A stretch of DNA of 64,000 nucleotides from Deltaproteobacteria bacterium (GCA_022601195.1 JAHZIX010000005.1:202609-266608); one strand, 5' to 3'. Numbered from the stretch's first letter, positions 24,701-33,799 are shown. The notes: generated from the sequence alone by a model not told the origin. Translations and numbers: made by a program.

Positions 24701-25601
24701 AGCCCTGAAACTTTGCTGAAGCCGGGCCTCGGTGCCAGCTTGCGTCTCTGACGTTGACCACGATAGACGGGGTGGGTGTCTCCGATTGCCCAGATTTTGG
24801 CAGAGTGGCTTGGACTTGGAGTTGGTGTAGCTGCCCTTGCCCCCAGGTCGAGGCTTCTGCCCCCATCTGGTTGATGGAGGCGTCCAGGGAAAGCTCCTGG
24901 GCTAGGAAGCTCACCTGTCCCTGAGCCAGCTGCCAACTTCCTTCCAAGGTTCGTGGAAGCCCTTCAGTTGCCGTTTGAGAAGCTTCCTCAGAGGCCGGAA
25001 GCAGGAAGCCCAGAAGGGGGCTGAGAGTTCCCTCGGGAGATCGAAATTTCAAGTTTCCCGTGTGGTCTCCGGCTGAGGGGCCGGAGGTGGCCAGGTCTCT
25101 CAGGGTTCCCGAAAGCCAAATCTCAGTGCGCTCTGGCGCAGCGCTGGTTCCGGCAATCTCCACCAAGAGATCTTCGATTTCGAGCTCTCCCAACTGTAGA
25201 TGGACTTCCTCCGGTGGTCCTTCCATGTTCCAGGGAGCAGGAGGCCGTAAGGCCAGCCTTCCGCCGCGAATCCTCATTACCCTGAGTTTTCCCTGCAACA
25301 GGGAGCGCAAGGACGCTTCCACCTCGACCCGATCTAGGGAGGAAGGACCAAGCCAGGGAGCATCCCGAATCCCTTGGAGCCGCAGGCCCCGCAACAAGTA
25401 CTGGCTGGAACCGAGGACCTCGAGCCCATCTAGACGAACCGGCTCTCCGAATTGTGCCGAGAGGACCCTGGCCAAGGTGTGGCGAGGGAGGTCGCTGCGC
25501 AGGGCGAGAATCAGAATGAGAACCACCAGGAGGCAGCCCAGGAAGGCGCGCTTGAGGAACTTGGCTCTCTGAGAGGTGGCGGTGGAAGATGGAGTGGTCA
25601 T
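21756..25601 (-). CDS. YdbH/AsmA-like intermembrane lipid-transport protein
   Basis: From ATG 25601 the protein has 1281 residues (a TTG at 25643 would add 14). A basic N-terminus is followed by one membrane segment (LGCLLVVLILILAL), and the rest is a long run of beta strands typical of AsmA/TamB-like bridges, which span the periplasm and carry phospholipids. The end (about residues 1050-1281: GGTVRVGDISG, FSAELEGIDLGLLTRRFDLG, GILNGSI, a final TM-free tail) resembles the YdbH C-terminal domain. The nearby YnbE/YdbL-like lipoprotein supports this over TamB. A perfect tandem GLPENT repeat lies near residues 320-335. It diverges from arfB. Confidence 0.82.
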   Translation of the reverse strand: MTTPSSTATSQRAKFLKRAFLGCLLVVLILILALRSDLPRHTLARVLSAQFGEPVRLDGLEVLGSSQYLLRGLRLQGIRDAPWLGPSSLDRVEVEASLRSLLQGKLRVMRIRGGRLALRPPAPWNMEGPPEEVHLQLGELEIEDLLVEIAGTSAAPERTEIWLSGTLRDLATSGPSAGDHTGNLKFRSPEGTLSPLLGFLLPASEEASQTATEGLPRTLEGSWQLAQGQVSFLAQELSLDASINQMGAEASTWGQGQLHQLQVQATLPKSGQSETPTPSIVVNVRDASWHRGPASAKFQGLRAAAEIGLPNRSGLPENTGLPENTGQLQLSAEAGQVIDGSRKTLFAEPEIEVRAARAAPKGPWKVEIIPRLEILREGNLVALWDPLQGRLKELEGTLEGLQLESLWPWIRPEESWQGVGSADLRLTTVDGKLRYQFALEPSSLNAPSISLDVPHLTASVTGSLDLRTLQPTGELEASLQLQEARGSLGSGSLPKGLFPLSATVRGRTSSEPNLRFDGRAEITPAIGGLLSAVGSVELPSEAPAPTSRLRWQWSQGQVAGLLTLLQQAGFAAPESLQVTGGLLQGQGKWQNDATSTELSGHLELHHLEASSLTPTPWRGVDLNGKIRFRSQSSGVLQVPEVEVQGQLTSAPMDAFPFQLRAALTAKPNEIQIHESSVDLGELGQISAVGSWETTGPQTTEARGELQFQGAGLRSWRNQLRPITGELASGLTISGAAQGQISALRNPNGSWQLEGPVSIQESGFSSEDGARVLEGLNTSWQLRLYGDSSGDSLAKLEAAAEVEGFQLLWGLFYGDFSTLETKLGVTASLGRSVDGFEPPWQGALRWQLPEGVQLEAALSQRSAAAPLVETDPAASGANSLRTRPVAYSVHLVAPDLGRAFDRHLRAPLSDASPRFEALRLSGGIDSRATGSWKGGRAGNLEGLLVTEGLSIQGGGGKLAMQDFDLQLPLSLFWNERGELEDRGRKLGRVRFQTLDLGGLRLPPTASELQVRGDRIALSKEVSLGVADGQVSFAGLELVDLFRPSRHLSTGLRLTELDLERLTGALDTLPLEGKLSGQLPRVQLDGSRLVVEGGGEVELFGGTVRVGDISGQDILSRYPKLAFSAELEGIDLGLLTRRFDLGEMTGILNGSIRSCELFRGVPVRFDAEIQTVHRPGVRRYIDVKAVKNIAILGTGQSASFLDKGIHKLFERYTYDRLGIAMTLSQDVFLLRGMQTKRGREVFLKGRLPFPIDVVNAQPGRTVSFQTMLRRLQSLDFDTVRTEP

Positions 25602-25720
25602 GGTGGCAGGGGCTTCCAGCGGTCCCTTCGGGAATTTCCCCAAGCCGCTCGGTGGGCTCCGGTAGTATATGAAGGTTGTTGACCCGAGCGGTGCCTCAAA
25701 CGCTCCCAGGAGACCTGAAA

Positions 25721-26146
25721 GTGATCGAGATCCATCCCCAGCTGACCGTTCCAGAGCACGAGATTGCCTTTCGCACCTCCCGAAGCTCCGGTCCAGGGGG
25801 CCAGAATGTCAACAAAGTCGAGAGCCGAGTCGAGCTTCTCTTCGATCTCGAGGCGTCCGAGAGTCTGAAAGACGAGCAGCGGGAGAGGCTTCGGGAGCGC
25901 CTGGCGACTCGCATAAGCCGCTCAGGAGTGCTGCGGGTTGTTTCTCAGAAGTATCGAACCCAGGCTGCCAACAAGGACGCCGCCCTACGACGTTTCGTCG
26001 AATTGGTGGCGGAGGCTCTCGAGGAAGCCAAACCCAGAAAACCGAAGCGCAAGCCGAAGGGAGTCGAGCGGCGGCGCTTGCAGGAGAAACGCAGGCAATC
26101 GGAGAAGAAGAAGTTGCGATCTAGGCAAGACCGATGGCAGGAGTAG
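25721..26146 (+). CDS. arfB: ArfB-type ribosome-rescue peptidyl-tRNA hydrolase
   Basis: The start is GTG 25721, with AGGAGA before it; the longer frame at 25676 lacks a ribosome-binding site. The 141-residue protein has the release-factor GGQ motif at residues 26-28 in SSGPGGQNVNK and a basic C-terminal tail rich in Lys/Arg, which in ArfB (YaeJ) enters the empty mRNA channel of a stalled ribosome. It hydrolyses peptidyl-tRNA on non-stop ribosomes. Length and layout fit the family. It overlaps the next gene by 13 bases. Confidence 0.94.
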   Translation: MIEIHPQLTVPEHEIAFRTSRSSGPGGQNVNKVESRVELLFDLEASESLKDEQRERLRERLATRISRSGVLRVVSQKYRTQAANKDAALRRFVELVAEALEEAKPRKPKRKPKGVERRRLQEKRRQSEKKKLRSRQDRWQE

Positions 26147-26619
26147 ATCCTCAAATGGATTTTCTCTCCCCAAGGGCGCAGGAGCACGAGCCCCTTGAAG
26201 ATGCATTTCACCAGGAGCTTCTGGATCGCCTTTCCCTGCCTGCTTTCTCGCGTCTACTCGGTCTTGTTACCGAGGAGGTACGGTTGGACTATTGCCGCAT
26301 GCGGCTGCCCTACGTTCCCCAGCATGAGCAGCCCTTCGGGGTGATTCACGGCGGAGCCATCGCCTCTCTTATCGACAGTGCGGTGATCGGTGCCATTTTC
26401 TCCCGCTTGCCGCAGCTACCTCGAAAACTCGCTACCATCGATCTTCACGTGCATTATTTACGGCCTTTGGCCGAGGCAGATGCCATTGCCGAGGCCTGGG
26501 TGCGGCGGCGTGGAAATTCGATTATTTTCCTCGCCGTAGAGGTGCGAGATTCGGAAGGGAGCGTCGTGGCTCACGGGGAGCTCTCGTATGCCATCAGTGC
26601 AGCTCCAGGGACGACGTAG
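26134..26619 (+). CDS. PaaI-family hotdog thioesterase
   Basis: A 161-residue protein with the hotdog thioesterase signature HGGAIASLIDSAVIGAI (the GVIHGGAI Gly-Gly turn and the catalytic acidic residue Asp in LIDSA), then a strand pair LATIDLHVHYLRPL typical of PaaI/YbgC-like acyl-CoA thioesterases. A start at 26155 is possible. The thioester substrate cannot be told from sequence. It overlaps arfB by 13 bases and is probably co-transcribed with it. Confidence 0.88.
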   Translation: MAGVDPQMDFLSPRAQEHEPLEDAFHQELLDRLSLPAFSRLLGLVTEEVRLDYCRMRLPYVPQHEQPFGVIHGGAIASLIDSAVIGAIFSRLPQLPRKLATIDLHVHYLRPLAEADAIAEAWVRRRGNSIIFLAVEVRDSEGSVVAHGELSYAISAAPGTT

Positions 26620-26876
26620 GAGATTGTCTTACCTGAGCTACTGCCGATCGCCGATTCCATCCCAGCTTCAATTTAGGGATACTGTATAAGAAAGAAAACA
26701 CTTGTCTGGTATTTCGAAAGGGCCCTACAGTAGGTTTTTGGCTTGGATAGCGCTCATCCTTTGAGGTGTCCGGTCGTGCCAGCAGCAACGTTGCCAACAA
26801 AGATCTGCCGGGAGCTCGCTGGCAGCGGCGAGCTCGACCAGGTGGAGTTTCTTGGTAGTGGTTTTGGGCGAGGTGC

Positions 26877-29800
26877 ATGGATTTGGAGAATGGGGTCGAT
26901 CAGGTGGGGAGTAGAAGAGGTATTTCCCCCAAGGTCAACATCCTGCCCGTTTGGCTAGCCGTCGGGGTCGGCATCGGTCTATCGTTGGCGGCCTATTCCA
27001 TCGCTGATCATTGGAGTCGCCAGGCCTCCGCTGCGGAGATGGATCGCCGCGGCAGGCAAATTCTTGGCGCCTTACAGGATCGCATCGATCGCGATACCGG
27101 TGTCCTGGTTCATCTCTCAGCTCTCTTTGACGCATCCGAGCAGGTCACCCGCCAGGAGTTCCGCAGTTTTACTGGAACCATTCTTAGACAGTACCCCGGT
27201 ATTCAGGCTTTGGAGTGGGTACCGCGAATCGAAAATGAGGAGCGAAATGAGGACGGTGCCGGGGGCGACTCCAAAGGGTTTCGAATCCTCGAGAGAGCCG
27301 ACAACGGCGAGCTTCAATCTGCGGCAACTCGGGCCGAGTACTTTCCCGTGCTCTACGCCGAGCCCCACAACGACAACCTGGCAGCGCTCCTCTTCGACCT
27401 GGCTTCCGACCCTTCCCGGTACCGAGCTTTAGACCGAGCCCGCGAAACGGGCGAGGCGGTGGCGACCGCTCGGATTACCCTTCTGCAAGGGCACGAAGAG
27501 AAGTTCGGAATTCAAATCTTTCAGCCGGTCTATCTGAAAGGCCTGCCTCTCGGTACTCCCGAGGAACGCAGAAATCACCTGTGGGGTTTTGCTGTCGCTG
27601 AGCTGCGAGTGCAGGATGTCTTGCAAGAGGCTCTGGCGCTCTCGGGAGAGCAGGGGTTCGATGTCTATCTTTTCGATCGCTCCTCGTCCCTGGGGGAGAG
27701 GTTCCTGGAGGCTCACCGAGAGGCGGAAGAGCCAATCGTGGGTAGTCTTCCCACCGAGTTGGAGTTATTGACAGGGTCCCACCTGCTAGGGAACGTGACG
27801 TTGCCAGGCCGTCAATGGGCAGTGATCTTGAGACCGAATTCGCTCTTCGTTCTGACCGCTCGCAGCTGGGATAAGTGGATCGCCCTGATAGGAGGTCTCT
27901 TAGGGACTTTCATGTTGGCTTTCTACCTTTACTCGCGGGGCCAGGTAGAGGAGAGCTTGAGGCGCAGTGAACGGCGGTTGCGGCAGGTCATCGACCTCGT
28001 ACCTCACATGATCTTTGCGCGGGATCGGAAGGGGCGCTTTCTGCTAGCTAACGAGGCTGTCGCTCGGGCTCATGGCACCACGGTGGATGAGCTTCTGGCT
28101 CGGCCAGGGCAGAAAGACTGGGAGCTCAGCACCGGAGGAGAAGTGGCGGACGGTCCTGCTGAGGAGCTGGTTGCCGAGCGGGACAACCTACCGTCCTCTT
28201 CCGGGGAAAGGGATTTCAACAGCTTCGATGGCGGCGTGAGAACCTTGCAGACCACGCAGATCCCCTTTTCCGAGTCCGGCTCAGACACTCCTGCCTGGCT
28301 CGGTGTCGCCGTAGACGTCACCGACCGGAAAGCCGCGGAGCTGGAGCTCTTGAAGCAGAAAGAGCAGGCCCTAGTGACCCTCCATTCCATTGGGGATGGG
28401 GTGATCACCGTAGATAGCCAGGGTTGTGTCGAGTATCTCAATCCAGTCGCAGAGAAGCTCACCGGTTGGAACGTTGCAGATGCCTACGGGAGGCTCTTGA
28501 GCGAGGTGTTTCGGGTTTTCGACGAGGATACCGAAGCTGCCGTTTTGGATTTACTCCGTTCCTGCCTGGTGGAAGGAACCGTGGAGAGCTCCGGCGACCG
28601 CCTGTCCATCAGTCGCGGTGGACGACGATTCTCGGTAGAGACCACTTCGGCTCCCATCTTGGGAAATGAGGAAGAGGTTCGTGGGGCAGTTCTGGTGATC
28701 AAAGATGTCACCGAGGCACGGCAGCTATCGAAGCAACTCGCCCATCAGGCCACTCATGATCCCCTCACTGGTTTGTTGAACCGGGCAGCTTTCGAGGGGA
28801 GTTTGCAAACTCTGGTTCAGGAAGAGAGTGGCGAGGGAGCAGAGCACGCACTGTGTTACTTGGACTTGGACCAGTTCAAGTTGGTCAACGACACCGTGGG
28901 TCACATCGCAGGAGACCAGCTCCTCTGTCAGGTCACGACGGAGCTGAAGCGCTGGCTTCGCCGAGACGATGTTCTCGGTCGCTTGGGGGGAGATGAATTC
29001 GGTCTACTGCTCAAGAATTGTTCTTTGGGGGATGCTTCGAGGATCGCCAACAAGTTGGTGGAGGCACTAGAGAAAACCGATTTCACCTGGCAAGGTGCCA
29101 GCTTCAAGATCGGAGTGAGCATCGGTTTGGTGCCGATCCGAGAGTCCAGCTCGGATCCGGTCAAATTGCTCAGCCAGAGCGACGTAGCGTGCTACTCGGC
29201 CAAGGACCAAGGGCGCAATCGGGTTCACATCTACGACGGCCGATCCGACCAGGCTTCCTGGCACCATTCTCGACTGATTCGGGCGGCTGGTTTGATGGAC
29301 GCTCTCAAGCACGATCGCTTTCTGTTCTATGGCCAGCCGATCGTCTCTTTGACCGAAGAAGGGGCCCAGCCCGCTTTTTTCGAGTTGTTGCTGCGGCTGC
29401 TGGATGGGGAGGATCGGTTGGTGCTGCCCGGGGAGTTCATTCCCGCAGCCGAGCGTTTCGGCCTTATGGCCGCCATCGACCGCTGGGCAGTGCGCACCGG
29501 GCTGCAGGAGTTTGCCCATACGGCCCAAGGTGCGACCGGTGCCGGAGTTTCTCTCAACCTTTCCGGAGAGTCCTTTGCCGATCCGCATCTGCTGGACTTC
29601 CTGAGTATCGAGTTGGCGGCCAGCGATACTCCCCCGGATCTGGTTTGCTTCGAGATTACGGAAACCGCCGCCGTGCGGAATCTGCAGCGGGCGACGGAGG
29701 TCATCACCGCTCTAAAGGAGTACGGTTGTCGCTTCGCCTTGGATGATTTCGGCAGCGGCCTGTGCTCTTTTAACTACCTGAAGACTCTCCCGGTGGATTT

Positions 29801-30050
29801 TCTCAAGATCGACGGCGGATTCGTGCGTAATATGGCGGAGGATGCGGGGGACCGCGGGGTTGTCGAGGCGATCAACCAGGTCGGGCATGTCATGGGCCTG
29901 CAGACCGTTGCGGAGTGCGCTGAGAGTCCCGAGCAGCTGAAGTGGTTGCGCGAAATTGGGGTAGATTTCGGCCAGGGATTTGCCCTCGGACACCCACAGG
30001 CTTTGGACTATCTTGGGACCGGGCCCCAGGGGGTTCGCCGAGTCGGGTGA
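26877..30050 (+). CDS. CHASE-PAS-PAS-GGDEF-EAL cyclic-di-GMP turnover protein
   Basis: The 1057-residue protein has membrane segments near residues 22-42 and 330-352 that enclose a CHASE sensor domain (VTRQEFRSF, PGIQALEWVPRI) in the periplasm. Two PAS domains follow (about 365-480 and 490-610), then GGDEF with an intact GGDEF motif at 704-708, so diguanylate cyclase activity is possible. The EAL domain has ELLLR at 836-840 instead of EALLR but keeps the Glu, and the DDFGSG, KIDGGFV and ITE motifs are intact, so phosphodiesterase activity is likely as well. Two-way control of cyclic-di-GMP by an external signal is inferred. Confidence 0.95.
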   Translation: MDLENGVDQVGSRRGISPKVNILPVWLAVGVGIGLSLAAYSIADHWSRQASAAEMDRRGRQILGALQDRIDRDTGVLVHLSALFDASEQVTRQEFRSFTGTILRQYPGIQALEWVPRIENEERNEDGAGGDSKGFRILERADNGELQSAATRAEYFPVLYAEPHNDNLAALLFDLASDPSRYRALDRARETGEAVATARITLLQGHEEKFGIQIFQPVYLKGLPLGTPEERRNHLWGFAVAELRVQDVLQEALALSGEQGFDVYLFDRSSSLGERFLEAHREAEEPIVGSLPTELELLTGSHLLGNVTLPGRQWAVILRPNSLFVLTARSWDKWIALIGGLLGTFMLAFYLYSRGQVEESLRRSERRLRQVIDLVPHMIFARDRKGRFLLANEAVARAHGTTVDELLARPGQKDWELSTGGEVADGPAEELVAERDNLPSSSGERDFNSFDGGVRTLQTTQIPFSESGSDTPAWLGVAVDVTDRKAAELELLKQKEQALVTLHSIGDGVITVDSQGCVEYLNPVAEKLTGWNVADAYGRLLSEVFRVFDEDTEAAVLDLLRSCLVEGTVESSGDRLSISRGGRRFSVETTSAPILGNEEEVRGAVLVIKDVTEARQLSKQLAHQATHDPLTGLLNRAAFEGSLQTLVQEESGEGAEHALCYLDLDQFKLVNDTVGHIAGDQLLCQVTTELKRWLRRDDVLGRLGGDEFGLLLKNCSLGDASRIANKLVEALEKTDFTWQGASFKIGVSIGLVPIRESSSDPVKLLSQSDVACYSAKDQGRNRVHIYDGRSDQASWHHSRLIRAAGLMDALKHDRFLFYGQPIVSLTEEGAQPAFFELLLRLLDGEDRLVLPGEFIPAAERFGLMAAIDRWAVRTGLQEFAHTAQGATGAGVSLNLSGESFADPHLLDFLSIELAASDTPPDLVCFEITETAAVRNLQRATEVITALKEYGCRFALDDFGSGLCSFNYLKTLPVDFLKIDGGFVRNMAEDAGDRGVVEAINQVGHVMGLQTVAECAESPEQLKWLREIGVDFGQGFALGHPQALDYLGTGPQGVRRVG

Positions 30051-30192
30051 GTCTCTTCGTGAGAAAAGCCCATAGAAAATAGTTCCTTCCTCTCATGGGA
30101 AGTGCTGCCTCTCCGAGCTAAGATCGGCATTGTCACGCATCAGAAATTGCTAGAAAAAACTTGCTGATCATTCCATTGAGCTGAGGGACAGG

Positions 30193-30651
30193 ATGAATCC
30201 CGTACTAAAGAAGTTCACAGACTATATCGGTCGGGAGGACCGGCCCGAAGACCCGGAGTTCTCCCGGTGGCTCGGGGGAGTGTTTCGAGAGGTGAAGGAA
30301 GGGGAGTTGGTGATGGACTTTCGAGTTCGAACCGATATGACCAATCCCGTTGGGTACCTCCATGGGGGGGCACAGAACGCCATCGTCGACGATGTCATCG
30401 GCATGACGGTTCTTACTCTCGGTCACCGCCAATTCTTTATGTCCTTGGGCCTTCACGTCGATTATCTAGGCCGATGCAAAGTAGGTGAGACCGTTTCGGC
30501 CCTGGGCAAGGTGGTGCGTAGCGGCAAGAATGTCGTCCACGCCCAATGTGAGTTGCTGGACTCTCAGAACACCCTCATTTGTCGTGGCACCTCCAACCTC
30601 ATGCGGTCCCCCTTTCCTGCCATGCCGGAAATTCACCGAGGCGGCCGCTGA
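30193..30651 (+). CDS. PaaI-family hotdog thioesterase, second copy
   Basis: GAGGGACAGG precedes the ATG. The 152-residue protein has LHGGAQNAIVDDVIGMTV, a hotdog thioesterase active-site helix with the YLHGG turn and Asp, and MSLGLHVDYLGRCKVGETV as the following strands. It belongs to the same superfamily as the protein at 26134-26619 but is not a close copy. It probably cleaves an acyl-CoA or aryl-CoA thioester. The next gene begins three bases after its stop if it starts with TTG 30654. Confidence 0.85.
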   Translation: MNPVLKKFTDYIGREDRPEDPEFSRWLGGVFREVKEGELVMDFRVRTDMTNPVGYLHGGAQNAIVDDVIGMTVLTLGHRQFFMSLGLHVDYLGRCKVGETVSALGKVVRSGKNVVHAQCELLDSQNTLICRGTSNLMRSPFPAMPEIHRGGR

Positions 30652-30653
30652 GC

Positions 30654-32318
30654 TTGAGGCCTCGACGGTCCAGGAAGATCTGGTCTCCAAGGTCTCTGGC
30701 GTCTCCGTGGGCTCTGTGGGCAGTCGTGGCCCTGCTGCTGGTCGCAGGCCTGTTCGGTGGCACCGTGACCTCCTCTTTCCTCTCGGATGATTTCAATATC
30801 GTCGACGATCTTCGTGAAGCAGGGCCCTGGAGTCGTTGGGCGTCCTCGGGGGATCCCTTTCTTCGGCCCTTGGTGAGCGCTCTCTATTACCTGGATCTAA
30901 AGCTCTGGGGTCTCAACCCGCGGGGGTTCCACCTCACGAACCTGTTGCTTCATTGGCTAGCGGCCTTGGGAGTCACGGCCCTGGCGGGGCAATTGATAGC
31001 CAGAGGAACAACCCTGGCAGCCGGTCCACGGTGGGAGTTGGCGCTCGGGGCAGGGTTGGTCTTTTTGGCCCATCCCAGTCACCTGGAACCCATCGCATGG
31101 ATTGCTGCCCGGGGTGATCTTCAGGTGACGGTAGCCGCCCTCGCCTGTCTGATTGCCCACAATCGTTGGCGCACGGGAGGAGGGTGGGTGTGGCGGGGAA
31201 GCTCACTCCTGGCTTTGGTAGCAGCTCTAGGGTCCAAAGAGGCGGCCTTGACCTTGCCGCTGGCGTTGGTGGCCATGGACTTTTTGTTGCTCTCGGAGGG
31301 TTCCTGGTGGAGGCGCTTGGTGGTGGCGCTCCGCGGGGCAACGCCGCTGCTCGGGGTACTGCCCCTTTACGTCATCCTGCGATGGTGGTGGTTGGGTGAG
31401 GTCGTTGGAGGGTATGGAGTGGAGAGCCACTTCGCTATTGACCCTTGGTATTTGTTGGGTCAACTGTTCACCTTCTTTTCCCGGGCTGTGATTCCCAGGA
31501 TTGCCGGGCAGCAGCTTCCTACCATCGCCCTGGGGGCTCTGGTGATGGCTCTAACGGCTTGGCTCGTGTACCAGATGCGGTATTCCTCGAACTCCCTCAC
31601 GAGGTCCCCATCCAGCTCCCGCCAACTGCTCCGTTTCCTACCTCTGGCGCTGGTGCTGTTTGCGGTGACCAGTCTCCCTGCCTTGAGTCTCCCCTTATCG
31701 AGCTCGACTTCCCATGGGGAGAGACTGCTCTATTTGCCTTCGATCTTTGCCGCGGTTTTCCTCTCTTCCGTTCTCTGGCTGGCATTCCCTTCCCCTCCTT
31801 GGAGGCGGTTCGCCGTGGGGGTGGTGGTGGTCCTCTTCTCCGCTCAGGTGCTTCAGGAGGGAAGGTTTTGGCGCCAAGCGAGCAGCCTGGCCGCGACCAT
31901 CAAGGCAGAGGTACTTGCTAGCCAGCAGAAGGGGAAGCTCTATCTCTTCGCCATGCCGGACAGCCTAGGGGGAGCCTTCGTCTTTCGAAACGGACTCCGA
32001 GCTGCCCTTCGCCTCGAGGAAAGTGAAAACGATGACAAATTTGTCGTCGTCCATTGGGTAGAGCTGCCGGAATCGTCTTTCCGACTCAAAGGGGAAAGGC
32101 TGGGGAGAGTGTTTACCATTGACGCGGTAGATTCGGACCCACGCTTTCGCTTTCGCCTGCCTGCCCAACGTCGATCCGCAGCGGTTGAGGAAAAGGGGAA
32201 AGGGCGCTTCCGAAGACGTTTTCGGCTCCCCAATCTGGCGCCCGAGGATCGGGTATTGCTATTCACCGTGGGGGAGGTCCAGGTGCTCCAGGAGGGGCGT
32301 CCCCTGCCCGCTCCGTGA
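30654..32318 (+). CDS. GT39/TMTC-like polytopic membrane protein
   Basis: The start is uncertain; TTG 30654 falls three bases after the previous stop, while the frame is open from 30579. With that start the protein has 554 residues. The first membrane segment (SPWALWAVVALLLVAGLFGG) is followed by SDDFNIVDD and then DPFLRPLVSALYYLDLKLWGLNP-like text, which is the pattern of dolichyl-phosphate-mannose-type protein O-mannosyltransferase relatives (the acidic pair after the first helix, 'PFFRPL' motif). About nine hydrophobic segments follow, then a soluble C-terminal domain of about 150 residues in the periplasm. It may transfer a lipid-linked sugar to proteins; no activity is proven. Confidence 0.75.
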   Translation: MRPRRSRKIWSPRSLASPWALWAVVALLLVAGLFGGTVTSSFLSDDFNIVDDLREAGPWSRWASSGDPFLRPLVSALYYLDLKLWGLNPRGFHLTNLLLHWLAALGVTALAGQLIARGTTLAAGPRWELALGAGLVFLAHPSHLEPIAWIAARGDLQVTVAALACLIAHNRWRTGGGWVWRGSSLLALVAALGSKEAALTLPLALVAMDFLLLSEGSWWRRLVVALRGATPLLGVLPLYVILRWWWLGEVVGGYGVESHFAIDPWYLLGQLFTFFSRAVIPRIAGQQLPTIALGALVMALTAWLVYQMRYSSNSLTRSPSSSRQLLRFLPLALVLFAVTSLPALSLPLSSSTSHGERLLYLPSIFAAVFLSSVLWLAFPSPPWRRFAVGVVVVLFSAQVLQEGRFWRQASSLAATIKAEVLASQQKGKLYLFAMPDSLGGAFVFRNGLRAALRLEESENDDKFVVVHWVELPESSFRLKGERLGRVFTIDAVDSDPRFRFRLPAQRRSAAVEEKGKGRFRRRFRLPNLAPEDRVLLFTVGEVQVLQEGRPLPAP

Positions 32319-32467
32319 GGGGCCTCGGACCCTGGTGACGGGCCTTGGATCCGAATGACAGGGCCGCGGGAGCTCGGTGAAGGGGGAGAGGTAGGAGTAG
32401 AATTCCTATCGAGGTAGGTCACCAGAAATGCCCACCAGGAACGGCCTGGAGAAGGGAGAGCTCTAGT

Positions 32468-33799
32468 TTGAGATCAAACCGTCGTAGTACCGCTCTGAGA
32501 ACTCTAAAAACCCTGGCCGTCCTGGGCTTCTTGGGAGCCGCCTTGGGTAGCTTTTCCTGGAACGTCGGTGCCGCCACTCTTTCGGAAAATGAACGAACCC
32601 CCCTGCTGGTCACCGTTGACGATCTGCCCTTGATGGCCGGAGACCTCTTCTCCGAGCCGGTGGAGAAGCGTCGTGTCACGGAGGAGCTATTGAGGGTGTT
32701 GGCCAAGCACCAGGTGCCAGCGGTGGGAATGGTGACCTGGAAGCGCCTCACCCAGGAGGAGGATCTGGCTCTCCTACGGCTCTGGCTCGAGGCAGGTCAT
32801 GAGTTGGGAAACCACACGGTGGAGCATCTGAACTACAACCGCACCGATTTCGCCACCTTTAGGGCAGATGCGGAAGAGGCCCGTAGGCGCTTGGTGGGCC
32901 TCCTCTCCCCCTTGGGCAAGAGCCTGCGCTTCTTTCGCTTTCCGCAGCTCCATGAGGGCGAGACCTTGGAGAAGCTTCAAGCCATGAGGGAGTATCTGGA
33001 TGAGTCGGGGCAGCGCAACCTCCCGGTCACTCTGGACAACTCTGATTGGCGTTTCGAACGCTCCTGGGTGGAAGCGCGGCAGGCTGGTGATGACCAAACC
33101 TTGGCGGATTTGGGGCGGGACTATCAGGAGGCCGTGCGTTCGGCGGTTCGTAGTTATCGACAGCTCGGGGATGAGCTCTTTGCGCGGCCAGTTCCGCAGA
33201 TTCTCTTGCTTCATGCGGGAGAGGTAGGAGCGGCTCAATGGGATGAGTTGTTTCTCTGGCTGAAGGCGGAGGGGTTTCGCTTTGCCACGGCGGACGAAGT
33301 GTTGGGTGATGGGGCCTTCCAGGAGCCGGCCGAGTACGTCGGTCCTCTGGGTCTGAGCTTGTGGGACCGCCTTGCCGACCACCGTCGCCAAGGGGCAGCT
33401 CGGAAGGAGATCCTAGCCATGTTGGCCGAGCAGAGTGCCGCTTGGAGTCGGGGAGATGTCGAGATTTTCTGCTCTTTCTACACCGAGGACACGGCCTTCG
33501 TCTCGCCGACGGGTTTGACTCGGGGTCGCCAGCAGGTTCTGGAGCGCTATCGCAAGCGTTACCCTGGGAGAGAGGCCATGGGAACGCTAGAGTTGGAGCT
33601 CATCGAGCTGCGCCTTGGGGTCGGTATCGAGACGGCAGCTTTCGGTGATCGGCGACCCAGCGGTGTGCACAGTGCCAGCGCCGTGGCTACGTGGAGCCTT
33701 TCCTATCCCGACAAAGAGACGCTTTCCGGCCTCACCCTGCTGGTCTTTCACAAGAACTCCGAAGGGGTCTGGCAGATCATCCAAGACGCATCCATGTAG
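32468..33799 (+). CDS. Exported NodB-type polysaccharide deacetylase fused to NTF2-like domain
   Basis: Read from TTG 32468, the protein has 443 residues and a signal peptide (TLAVLGFLGAALGSFSWNVGAA). The NodB fold is seen in LLVTVDDLP (catalytic and metal Asp pair) and GHELGNHTVEHL (the two zinc-binding His in HTxxH), so a carbohydrate or amide deacetylase in the periplasm is likely. From about residue 315 an NTF2/SnoaL-like domain follows (ILAMLAEQSAAWSRGDVEIFCSFYTEDTAF), about 130 residues. Fusion of these two domains is unusual; the second may bind the substrate or mediate dimers. No stem-loop terminator is apparent. Confidence 0.8.
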   Translation: MRSNRRSTALRTLKTLAVLGFLGAALGSFSWNVGAATLSENERTPLLVTVDDLPLMAGDLFSEPVEKRRVTEELLRVLAKHQVPAVGMVTWKRLTQEEDLALLRLWLEAGHELGNHTVEHLNYNRTDFATFRADAEEARRRLVGLLSPLGKSLRFFRFPQLHEGETLEKLQAMREYLDESGQRNLPVTLDNSDWRFERSWVEARQAGDDQTLADLGRDYQEAVRSAVRSYRQLGDELFARPVPQILLLHAGEVGAAQWDELFLWLKAEGFRFATADEVLGDGAFQEPAEYVGPLGLSLWDRLADHRRQGAARKEILAMLAEQSAAWSRGDVEIFCSFYTEDTAFVSPTGLTRGRQQVLERYRKRYPGREAMGTLELELIELRLGVGIETAAFGDRRPSGVHSASAVATWSLSYPDKETLSGLTLLVFHKNSEGVWQIIQDASM

